A stretch of DNA of 10,136 nt from an uncultured bacterium. GTDB taxonomy: Bacteria > Planctomycetota > UBA1135 > UBA2386. Below, piece by piece: positions 1 through 5,608 of the stretch. Position 1 is the first letter of the stretch, and each line of letters begins with the position of its first letter. The translations under genes were made by a program, and so were the position numbers. Location: the NCBI GenBank assembly GCA_938003515.1, contig CALKYL010000380.1, forward strand, positions 1 through 10,136, written 5' to 3'. Below the pieces are notes generated by a model. The model saw only the letters and a list, made by a program, of their open reading frames with translations. It did no database searches and was not told the DNA's origin.

Positions 1-208
1 AACCTCTTAAAGCTCACACGCTTTCTCTCGAGGCCACCCGGAATGCCAAAGATCGGCCGCGAGGAGCGAGTTTGCTGCTCTCAGGCGGGCGGGTCACCGT
101 ATCGCGCTGAACGGTGGCGTGCAAGAGCGCGGCCCTGGATTTTTGCGCGAGGGCAAGTGCCTGTCGGCGCTAGGCTTCCGGACGACGGGGCGACGCAGCG
201 GCGCGTCA
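1..208. other. Non-coding left edge, no gene recognised
   Basis: This stretch lies beyond the stop codon of the metallophosphoesterase gene and runs off the window. The first ~50 bases are noticeably less GC-rich than the rest. A small inverted repeat is visible: AAAGC (9-13), loop TCACAC, GCTTT (20-24), with CCTC (3-6) and GAGG (30-33) able to pair outside it. No T-tract follows on either strand, so I do not call it an intrinsic terminator. Open frames crossing the region are arginine- and proline-rich and look like chance frames in GC-rich DNA. No tRNA cloverleaf or CCA end was recognised. Confidence 0.5.
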
Positions 209-1483
209 TCAGCGCTGCCGGAGCGCGTCGATTCGCGCCGCCCTCCCGGGGTTGCTCGCGCGGAGCGCGTCGAGCTCGGCGCCGGACGGCAGGGCGAGCT
301 CGAACGAGTCCAGCGCCTGGCCGTCGAGGCCGTGCGCGACCACCCGCAGCGCGTCGCCGACGGTCTCCGCGCTGCACCAGTGGTAGGCGCTCGCGAGCAC
401 CGCGGCGCCCTCCCCCGGGCGCACTTCGTAGAGGCTCTTGCCGCCGCCCCCGCTGACGACCAGGGGCACCGGCATGTCCGGCCCCGGCCCGAAGCGCTGG
501 TAGCAATGGTCGTGGCCGCTCAGGTAGAGGCTGACGTGGTGCGCCGCGAGCTCGGGGAGCAGCGTCACCATCAGGTCCCCGCGGTTGCGCTGGCGCGACG
601 CGCTCCGGATCGGGAAGTGGCTCGCCACGACGATCCACGGCTCGGTGCAGGTGCGCAGCTGCGCGGCCAGGAAGTCGGACGAGGGGTGGCCCGGCTCGAA
701 GCGGTCGCCCGCGTAGTGGGTGTTGCAGTCCAGGGCCAGGACGCGCACCGGTCCGCGCGCGAACGAGAAGCAGCGCCCGTCGCCCGTCTGCGCGCAGGAG
801 GGCACGTGGAAGTTCGCCAGCACCTGCTGGCCGGCGGCGTCCATCACGTCGTGGTTGCCGACGACGGGGTAGACCGGCGCGTGCCGCAGCACCTCGGCGA
901 ACGGACGGAAGAAGCCGGCCGCGTAGTGCGCGTGGCGGCCCGACGGATAGATGACGTCCCCGAGGTGCAGCACGAAGTCCGGGGCATGGGCGGCGACCCC
1001 GGCGGCGACGTCCACCACCGGCCCGCGCGGCGGCAGCCAGCCCCAGCGAGCCGGCAGGTGCAGCGCGGGCGTGCGCTGCAGCCACGTCCACCACGGCTGC
1101 CCGCCCGAATCGCCGAGGAACGCGAACCGCACCGGAGCGTCGTCTCGGGCCGGCGCGGTGCGCAGCGAGCCGCGTTCCTCGCCGTCCCGCGTCGTGGTCA
1201 ACACGTATTCGTAGACCCGCTCCGGCTCCAGGCCCGTGATCCGCAGGGCGTGCCGACGACGGCTGCCGTCGCTGCGGCGTTCGGCGACGACGCGCCCGTC
1301 GCGATCCGTCACCACGACGCGCGCCTCGCTCGCCACGTCCGTCACCTTCGCGATCGTCGCGGCCTCGGTCGTCACGTCCTGCACGTAGGGACCGGTGCGC
1401 AGCGGCGGGTCGTCGAACACGTTGAGCCACAGGCACGCGAAGCCCGCGAGCCACAACAGCCGTCGGATCCAACGCGTCTTCAC
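209..1483 (-). CDS. Purple acid phosphatase-like metallophosphoesterase, exported or membrane-anchored
   Basis: 424 aa, GTG start, TGA stop. A basic N-terminus followed by a hydrophobic run (about residues 9-22) suggests a signal peptide or membrane anchor. Residues ~29-110 resemble the fibronectin-like N-terminal domain of purple acid phosphatases, with 'GPYVQ' and 'ITGLEPERVYEY'. The calcineurin-like metallophosphoesterase domain (~117-350) has all five metal-binding blocks: GDSG (D125), GDVIY (D176, Y179), GNHD (N210, H211), SHFP (H289) and GHDHCYQR (H324, H326). Family knowledge predicts a dinuclear metal centre that hydrolyses phosphate esters outside the cytoplasm; the substrate cannot be read from sequence. 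It is the last gene of the minus-strand run, 42 bp after queF. A TAGAAC box ends 6 nt before the GTG and no Shine-Dalgarno is visible, so it may have its own promoter. The lipobox match around C17 is poor. Confidence 0.93.
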   Translation of the reverse strand: MKTRWIRRLLWLAGFACLWLNVFDDPPLRTGPYVQDVTTEAATIAKVTDVASEARVVVTDRDGRVVAERRSDGSRRRHALRITGLEPERVYEYVLTTTRDGEERGSLRTAPARDDAPVRFAFLGDSGGQPWWTWLQRTPALHLPARWGWLPPRGPVVDVAAGVAAHAPDFVLHLGDVIYPSGRHAHYAAGFFRPFAEVLRHAPVYPVVGNHDVMDAAGQQVLANFHVPSCAQTGDGRCFSFARGPVRVLALDCNTHYAGDRFEPGHPSSDFLAAQLRTCTEPWIVVASHFPIRSASRQRNRGDLMVTLLPELAAHHVSLYLSGHDHCYQRFGPGPDMPVPLVVSGGGGKSLYEVRPGEGAAVLASAYHWCSAETVGDALRVVAHGLDGQALDSFELALPSGAELDALRASNPGRAARIDALRQR

Positions 1484-1489
1484 GGGGGC

Positions 1490-1495
1490 GTTCTA
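1490..1495 (-). promoter_or_regulatory. Possible -10 box (TAGAAC) of the phosphoesterase gene
   Basis: On the minus strand TAGAAC sits 6 nt before the GTG start at 1483. The leader contains a C-run and no Shine-Dalgarno. The match to TATAAT is four of six and no convincing -35 element was found. If used, transcription would begin at or next to the start codon. The support is its spacing and recurrence of the same layout at other genes in the window. Confidence 0.3.
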
Positions 1496-1525
1496 GCCCA
1501 CCGCCGGCGATGCGAGAAGGGCGCT

Positions 1526-1894
1526 TCAGCCGCCGTGCGCGCAGGTGACGGTCGTCGTAATGCCGCCGCGCACCCGGAATTCGCCGCGCACGACCAGCCG
1601 GCGGGGCTGCAGCACCGCGACCAGATCGTCACAGATGTCGTTCGTGACCTTCTCGTGGAACGCGCCGACGTCGCGGAACGACCACAGATACAGCTTGAGG
1701 CTCTTGAGCTCGACGCAGCGCGCGTCGGGGACGTATCGGATACGGATCGTCGCGAAGTCCGGCTGGCCCGTCTTCGGGCAGACGCAGGTGAACTCGGGGC
1801 ATTCGAAGTCGATCTCGTAGTCCCGCCCGGGCTGCGGGTTCGGGAACGTCTCGAGCGCGGAGCGATCGTGCGGCGCGGGCGGCGGCATCGGCAT
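1526..1894 (-). CDS. queF: NADPH-dependent 7-cyano-7-deazaguanine (preQ0) reductase QueF, short type
   Basis: 122 aa from ATG 1894 (a second ATG lies two codons later). QueF reduces the nitrile of preQ0 to the aminomethyl group of preQ1 using NADPH, in the cytoplasmic queuosine tRNA-modification pathway. Diagnostic sequence: 'LETFPNP' (14-20), '[16 protein letters not shown]' (33-48) with the expected catalytic Cys39 and Asp46, the QueF NADPH-binding motif '[10 protein letters not shown]' (62-71) and '[12 protein letters not shown]' (79-90) containing His80/Glu81. The single-domain size fits the short, Bacillus-type QueF rather than the long two-domain form. The open frame extends upstream to 2065, but that extension overlaps the GT9 gene and is arginine-rich, and no usable start lies between 1895 and 1933. 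It starts 38 bp after the GT9 stop, so it is probably co-transcribed. No other queuosine gene is in the window. Confidence 0.96.
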   Translation of the reverse strand: MPMPPPAPHDRSALETFPNPQPGRDYEIDFECPEFTCVCPKTGQPDFATIRIRYVPDARCVELKSLKLYLWSFRDVGAFHEKVTNDICDDLVAVLQPRRLVVRGEFRVRGGITTTVTCAHGG

Positions 1895-1932
1895 GCCGGC
1901 AGCGAAGCGCCGCGGAGCGGGTCGGACAAGCC

Positions 1933-2961
1933 TCAAGCGTCGGGCCAGGGCCCGGGGCCGACGGCACCCTCGGGCGGCAGGCCCACGTCGACCTCGCGCG
2001 CAGCGACCAGGTCGAAGGGCATGCACTCGACGCCGAGCGGGTTCCGGCACCGGCGCGACCTGCACGGCTGGCAGCGCGGCGGGTCCGCGCGCACGACCGC
2101 TGCGGCGGACGGCGGCGCGGTCCGGCGCGGATCCTGGCTGCCGAACACGACGCGTCCGCGCGCGCCGGCCGCGATCAGGACGTGCGTCGGCCCGCGGTCG
2201 GGGCCGAGCACCTCCCCCTCTGCCGAAGCGAGCACCGCGCCGAGGCCGACGAGCCGGCGCACGTCACCCCGTCCGTGACGAAGCGTCGCGGCGACGCCGT
2301 CGGGCGCCGCCGCGACGTCGGGGCCGAGCAGCGCCAGCCCCGGCGGATCGCCGCCGACCGCTTCGGCGACCATCGCCGGCACGAGGGCGCGCGGATCGCG
2401 AGGATCCGTCGCGACCACGACGCGGAACGGTCGATCGGGGTCGAGCCCTGCGCCCCGCACCGCGTCGCGCTCGCGGGCGCGCTCGTCCGGGCTCGCGAGC
2501 AGCCGGGGCAGCGCGAACGGCACGTCCGGAGCGACCTGCTTGACCAGCTCCCACGCCGCGCGCGCCGGGTGCGGCGTCGCGTCGCACGCGACGACGCGTC
2601 CGAGCAGCAGGCGGGACCACGGCTCCTGCCGCCACCGCGCGTCCATGCCGACCCGGTCGCCCGCGCGCACGAGCCGCGCGACGAACGCGCTCTTCCAGTT
2701 CCCCTGCAGGTCGATCACGCAGTCCTGCCGTTCGCCGCGCAGCGCGCGACGCAGCGCGCGCACGGCGGCGAGTCCGCCGCCGCGGTCGAACGCGACGATG
2801 CGGTCGACCAACCCCGGCTCGTCCAGCAGCGGCGCGTGCTCGGTCTGCGTGACGAACGTCAGCCGCCAGTCCGGTCGCGCCGCCCGCAGCGCACGCACGG
2901 CGCCGAGCGACTGCACGACGTCGCCCATGGCCGACAGCCGCACCAGGAGCACGCTCGTCAC
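1933..2961 (-). CDS. Glycosyltransferase family 9 (heptosyltransferase-like)
   Basis: 342 aa from a GTG start whose GTGA overlaps the TGA of the upstream GT83 gene, so translational coupling is likely. GT9 enzymes are cytoplasmic, peripheral-membrane GT-B enzymes that typically add heptose from ADP-heptose to lipopolysaccharide core. Family features: N-terminal '[15 protein letters not shown]' (5-19), 'DLQGNWKS' (84-91), 'GPDRGPTH' (253-260) followed by 'VVFGSQDP' (271-278), and a C-terminal Cys cluster (C297, C300, C305, C313) seen in many family members. Oddities: the usual DTGPxH reads DRGPTH, and the central 'HPGAG..KRWP' type block after residue 175 is not recognisable (it reads '[15 protein letters not shown]'). 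The protein is therefore a divergent member, and donor and acceptor are uncertain. The much longer open frame extending to 4131 is an artefact of GC-rich DNA; the domain begins exactly at 2961. Confidence 0.88.
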   Translation of the reverse strand: MTSVLLVRLSAMGDVVQSLGAVRALRAARPDWRLTFVTQTEHAPLLDEPGLVDRIVAFDRGGGLAAVRALRRALRGERQDCVIDLQGNWKSAFVARLVRAGDRVGMDARWRQEPWSRLLLGRVVACDATPHPARAAWELVKQVAPDVPFALPRLLASPDERARERDAVRGAGLDPDRPFRVVVATDPRDPRALVPAMVAEAVGGDPPGLALLGPDVAAAPDGVAATLRHGRGDVRRLVGLGAVLASAEGEVLGPDRGPTHVLIAAGARGRVVFGSQDPRRTAPPSAAAVVRADPPRCQPCRSRRCRNPLGVECMPFDLVAAREVDVGLPPEGAVGPGPWPDA

Positions 2962-4478
2962 CGCGGCTCGTCGACCCGTTCGTGGACGAGGAACAGCTTG
3001 TAGGGCGTGCGCATGCGCAAGCGCGCGGCGTAGCGCGCCGAGCGGAACACCTGCCAGTCGACGTGCTCGTGGAGGAGCCATCGGGCCGTGGGCGGGGCCC
3101 GACGCTGCTCGTCCCCGGGCGGCAGGAGCCCCGTCGCGAGCAGCGTCGGGGAGTCGACGTGTCCCCATGTGGCGAGGTCTTCGGTCGCTCCGAACGCGTC
3201 GAGCTCGGCCCGCAGCAGCCGTCCGATGGCCGAGCGCGCGTCCTTGCCTTCGTGCCAGCGCAGGCTGCGCTCGAGGCCCACGGTCCACGCGGCGCAGACG
3301 GGCAGCAGGAGCGCCGCCAGCACGACGCGGCGCGGCGTCCTCGCGAACAGCGGCAGCACGGCGGCGGCGGCGGCGAGCCCGACGGCCGTGGCGCCCGCGC
3401 GCGGCACGAAGGGCACCACGAGCAGGCCGATCGCCCCGGCGACGCCGAAGCCCCACAGCACCGCGCGCGCGAAGCGCGGCACGGAGCCGCGGTGGCCGGC
3501 GAAGTGCGCTACCGCAGGCGCGACCGCGAACGTGAACAGCAGCACGTTCGGCAACAGGTAGCGCGTCGGCCGCGCCGGGAAGAACGTCAGGAGCGCCACC
3601 GCCAGCACCGCGGCCCCGCTGCACATGCGGAGCGTGACGTCGTCGGCGCCCATGCGGGCGTTGCGCGCGCCACGCCACTCCCAGAAACACCAGAGCACGA
3701 ACGGCAGCTGCACGAACACGGCGCGCAGCCAGAACGCCGGCGTCTCCCGCACGTGATGCCAGCGGAAGGTCGCGATGCGCCCGACGGACTCCTCGTTCGC
3801 GACGGCGAGCATCTGTCCCGGGTCGACGCGCCACACCCACAGCGGCACGAACCACGCGGCGACGACGACCAGCATCGGCACGAAGTGCCACGCCGCGAAG
3901 CGCAGGCGCCGGTGTCGCGCCCAGACCAGGTAGGCGCCGCACGCGAACAGGAAGAAGGGCGGCCCCTTCTGCAGGAACGCGAGGCCGGCGCACACGCCGC
4001 TCGCGAGCACGAGGCGAGCGCGTTCGCGCGCGACGCCGGTCGCGAGCAGCCACAGCGACACGCCCGTCAGGCTCGCGAACAGCGGGTCGATCTCCGCGGT
4101 CGGCCAGACGAACAGCACGAGCGGCGAGCACAGCACGCCGAACGCGAGCAGCCAGCCGGCGCGCGGCCCGAACCAGCGCCGCAGCAGCTCGCCGCCGACG
4201 AAGGCCGCGCCGAACGCGCCGAGCACCGACGGGATTCGCATCGCGATCCAGCCGTCGCCGAACACGCTCCCGACCGCTGCGAGCAGCCAGTAGTGAAGCG
4301 GCGGCTTGGCCCAGGTCGGCTCGCCGCCCAGCGTCGGCACCATCCAGTCGCCGCTGCGCAGCATCTCGAGCGCGATCTGCACGCGGCGGCCCTCCGTGCC
4401 GTCCCAGTCCGCGCGCAGCGCTGCCGGCAGACAGGCGACGACGGTCGCGAGGAGCAGAACGAGGGCCCGGACCAGCAC
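2958..4478 (-). CDS. ArnT/PMT-type (GT83) integral-membrane glycosyltransferase
   Basis: 506 aa, GTG start, TGA stop. Members of this superfamily use a polyprenyl-phosphate-linked sugar on the outer face of the inner membrane and transfer it to lipid A, protein or another acceptor. Visible features: an N-terminal hydrophobic helix (~3-21), an acidic first loop 'DWDGTEGRR' (24-32) expected to hold the catalytic acidic residues, 'MLRSGDWMVPTLGGEP' (39-54), 'KPPLHYWL' (58-65) and 'RIPSVLG' (81-87), then many hydrophobic segments to about residue 400 and a soluble C-terminal tail (~400-506). That order and length fit ArnT-like proteins (about 500-550 aa). It follows the LAB_N gene by 93 bp and overlaps the GT9 start by 4 nt. 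A TAGCCT box ends 7 nt before the GTG and no Shine-Dalgarno is visible, suggesting an internal promoter. The sugar and acceptor are unknown. Confidence 0.9.
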   Translation of the reverse strand: MLVRALVLLLATVVACLPAALRADWDGTEGRRVQIALEMLRSGDWMVPTLGGEPTWAKPPLHYWLLAAVGSVFGDGWIAMRIPSVLGAFGAAFVGGELLRRWFGPRAGWLLAFGVLCSPLVLFVWPTAEIDPLFASLTGVSLWLLATGVARERARLVLASGVCAGLAFLQKGPPFFLFACGAYLVWARHRRLRFAAWHFVPMLVVVAAWFVPLWVWRVDPGQMLAVANEESVGRIATFRWHHVRETPAFWLRAVFVQLPFVLWCFWEWRGARNARMGADDVTLRMCSGAAVLAVALLTFFPARPTRYLLPNVLLFTFAVAPAVAHFAGHRGSVPRFARAVLWGFGVAGAIGLLVVPFVPRAGATAVGLAAAAAVLPLFARTPRRVVLAALLLPVCAAWTVGLERSLRWHEGKDARSAIGRLLRAELDAFGATEDLATWGHVDSPTLLATGLLPPGDEQRRAPPTARWLLHEHVDWQVFRSARYAARLRMRTPYKLFLVHERVDEPR

Positions 4479-4485
4479 GGCGAGC

Positions 4486-4491
4486 AGGCTA
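4486..4491 (-). promoter_or_regulatory. Possible -10 box (TAGCCT) of the GT83 gene
   Basis: Read on the minus strand, TAGCCT ends 7 nt before the GTG start at 4478. It matches the TAxxxT form and spacing typical of leaderless genes. There is no Shine-Dalgarno in the short leader and no clear -35 element. The 93-bp gap from the preceding LAB_N gene leaves room for an internal promoter. Confidence 0.35.
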
Positions 4492-4525
4492 GCGGACGGC
4501 GACCTCGCGATGCGACTGCTTCCCG

Positions 4526-4562
4526 CGGGCGGCCAGCGCCCGGCGGCGGCCGGCGGGCCCGC
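4526..4562 (-). other. Inverted repeats between the LAB_N and GT83 genes
   Basis: Two symmetric elements lie in the 93-bp gap: CGGGCG (4526-4531) and CGCCCG (4537-4542) around a 5-nt loop, and the perfect palindrome GCGGGCCCGC (4553-4562). Either could fold in the transcript just after the LAB_N stop codon. No T-tract follows on the minus strand, so a classical intrinsic terminator is not supported. Such symmetry also arises by chance in DNA this GC-rich. Confidence 0.25.
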
Positions 4563-4571
4563 GCCCGGCGC

Positions 4572-4877
4572 TCACCCCGCCGCGCCGCTCCTCGCCTGCC
4601 GGATCAGCATCAGGTTGCGGGCGTAGATCACGCTGCCGGTCAGCTGGCCGAGGATGAACACCGGGTCCAGACGGTAGATCGCGTAGCACAGGCTGAGCAG
4701 CCCGCCGGCGATGCTGAGCCACCAGAACGAGATCGGCACGACGCTCTGCCGCGCCCGTTCGCTCGCGATCCACTGCACCCAGAAGCGCGACGCGAAGACG
4801 AGCTGGCCGCCGAAGCCGATGACCCACCAGTACCAGGGCGTCGATTCGAGGTTGCCGTCGACGAAGCTCGCGAACAT
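4572..4877 (-). CDS. LAB_N-domain small membrane protein (lipid-A-disaccharide synthase N-terminal-like)
   Basis: 101 aa. The ATG at 4877 shares one base with the GT2 stop (TGATG), and GAGGAGGAG lies 5 nt upstream, which fixes this start against a longer in-frame extension to 5252. The sequence is almost entirely a LAB_N domain: 'WWVIGFGGQLVFASRFWVQW' (17-36), 'SERARQSVVPISFWWLS' (39-55), 'YRLDPVFILGQLTG' (68-81) and 'IYARNL' (84-89). About three hydrophobic segments are expected (~16-34, ~50-66, ~70-88). The name comes from fusions to LpxB, but stand-alone copies beside a GT2 and a PMT-type glycosyltransferase are common, as here. Its biochemical role is not established. The context suggests work on a polyprenyl-phosphate sugar at the inner membrane, possibly transport or presentation; that is inference. 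Confidence 0.9.
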   Translation of the reverse strand: MFASFVDGNLESTPWYWWVIGFGGQLVFASRFWVQWIASERARQSVVPISFWWLSIAGGLLSLCYAIYRLDPVFILGQLTGSVIYARNLMLIRQARSGAAG

Positions 4878-5608
4878 CAGTACTCCTCCTCGATCCGGTG
4901 CCGCAGGACGCGCGATCGCAGCCAGCGCACCGCGAAGCAGTCCCGCAACCCGCGCAGCGCGCGGTTGCCGATCCCGTACTTGGCGGTCCCGGCTGCCCGC
5001 GGGCGATGGTTGACGTCCTGCTCGACGACCACCCCGCCGAGGTAGCGCACCAGGGTCGCCATGAAGCGGTGCATGCCGACGAAGCGCGGCACGCGCAGCC
5101 AGTAGTCGCGGCGGATCACCTTGATGCCGCAGGCGGCGTCGCGCACGCGGTCCCCGGTCAGCCAGTTGCGCACGGCGTTGCCGATGCGGGACGACGCGCG
5201 GCGCACGAACGGATCGCGCCGACGGGCGCGCACGCCGACGACCGCGTCGCATTCGCCGGCCGCGACGCGCGCGAGCATCGGCGGGAGGTCGCGTGGATCG
5301 TTCTGCATGTCGCCGTCGAGCGTCGCGACCACCGCCGCCCGCGCGACCTCGACCCCGGCCATCACGGCCGCGCTCTGCCCGCTGTTCCGTTCCAGCGCGA
5401 CGATGCGGAGCCAGCCCGCCCGGCGCTCCTCCTTGAAGGACCGCATGCGCGCGAGGCTGGCGTCGCGGCTGCCGTCGTCGACGAGCACCGCCTCGAACGG
5501 CCCGTGCGGCGTCAGCACCTCCTCGATCTCGGCGAGCAGCCGCTGCACGTTCTCCTCCTCGTTGTAGATCGGCACGACGACCGAGAACTTCGGGCCTGGG
5601 CCGCTCAT
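4877..5608 (-). CDS. GT2 polyprenyl-phosphate sugar synthase (DPM1/ArnC-like)
   Basis: 243 aa. The ATG at 5608 overlaps the acyl-CoA synthetase stop by 4 nt (ATGA), with GGAG 5 nt upstream. The GT-A fold shows 'SVVVPIYNEEENV' (9-21), 'VDDGSRD' (43-49), 'ERNSGQSAAVMAG' (73-85), the donor/metal motif 'LDGDMQNDP' (97-105), 'VRDAACGIKVIRRD' (155-168) and 'HRPRAAGTAKYG' (201-212). These match dolichol- or undecaprenyl-phosphate sugar synthases, which move a sugar from a nucleotide donor to polyprenyl phosphate on the cytoplasmic face of the inner membrane. Unlike ArnC or GtrB there is no pair of C-terminal transmembrane helices; the protein ends in an amphipathic basic tail and EEEY. It is followed at once by the LAB_N gene and then the GT83, the expected consumer of its product. 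The sugar is not predictable from sequence. Confidence 0.92.
   Translation of the reverse strand: MSGPGPKFSVVVPIYNEEENVQRLLAEIEEVLTPHGPFEAVLVDDGSRDASLARMRSFKEERRAGWLRIVALERNSGQSAAVMAGVEVARAAVVATLDGDMQNDPRDLPPMLARVAAGECDAVVGVRARRRDPFVRRASSRIGNAVRNWLTGDRVRDAACGIKVIRRDYWLRVPRFVGMHRFMATLVRYLGGVVVEQDVNHRPRAAGTAKYGIGNRALRGLRDCFAVRWLRSRVLRHRIEEEY
4883..4891 (-). promoter_or_regulatory. Strong Shine-Dalgarno of the LAB_N gene
   Basis: The minus strand reads GAGGAGGAG here, ending 5 nt before the ATG at 4877. It lies inside the last codons of the GT2 gene and encodes its terminal Glu run. It is the best ribosome binding site in the window and decides the LAB_N start. It contrasts with the lack of any such site before the first genes of the transcription units. 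Confidence 0.8.

Noticed and set aside
9..24. Intrinsic terminator at the left edge
   Set aside because: The AAAGC/GCTTT stem is short and has no T-tract on either strand.
1410..1483. Lipobox in the phosphoesterase N-terminus (Cys17)
   Set aside because: The residues before the Cys (GFA) do not fit the [LVI][AST][GA]C pattern well; an ordinary signal peptide or anchor is more likely.
1895..2065. N-terminal extension of QueF to an ATG at 2065
   Set aside because: The extension overlaps GT9, is Arg-rich, and the QueF domain fits the ATG at 1894.
119..2278. Long plus-strand open frame (719 codons) opposite the phosphoesterase, queF and GT9 genes
   Set aside because: It is Arg-, Ala-, His- and Gly-rich with no domain, runs antisense to three well-supported genes and is expected in GC-rich DNA.
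1933..4131. Reading the GT9 gene as a 732-residue protein starting at 4131
   Set aside because: The N-terminal 390 residues are Arg/Ala-rich noise out of frame with GT83; the GT9 domain begins exactly at the GTG at 2961 that overlaps the GT83 stop.
2982..5045. Long plus-strand open frame (687 codons) opposite GT83, LAB_N and GT2
   Set aside because: Low-complexity Arg/Glu/Gln/His composition with no recognisable domain, and it lies antisense to strongly supported genes.
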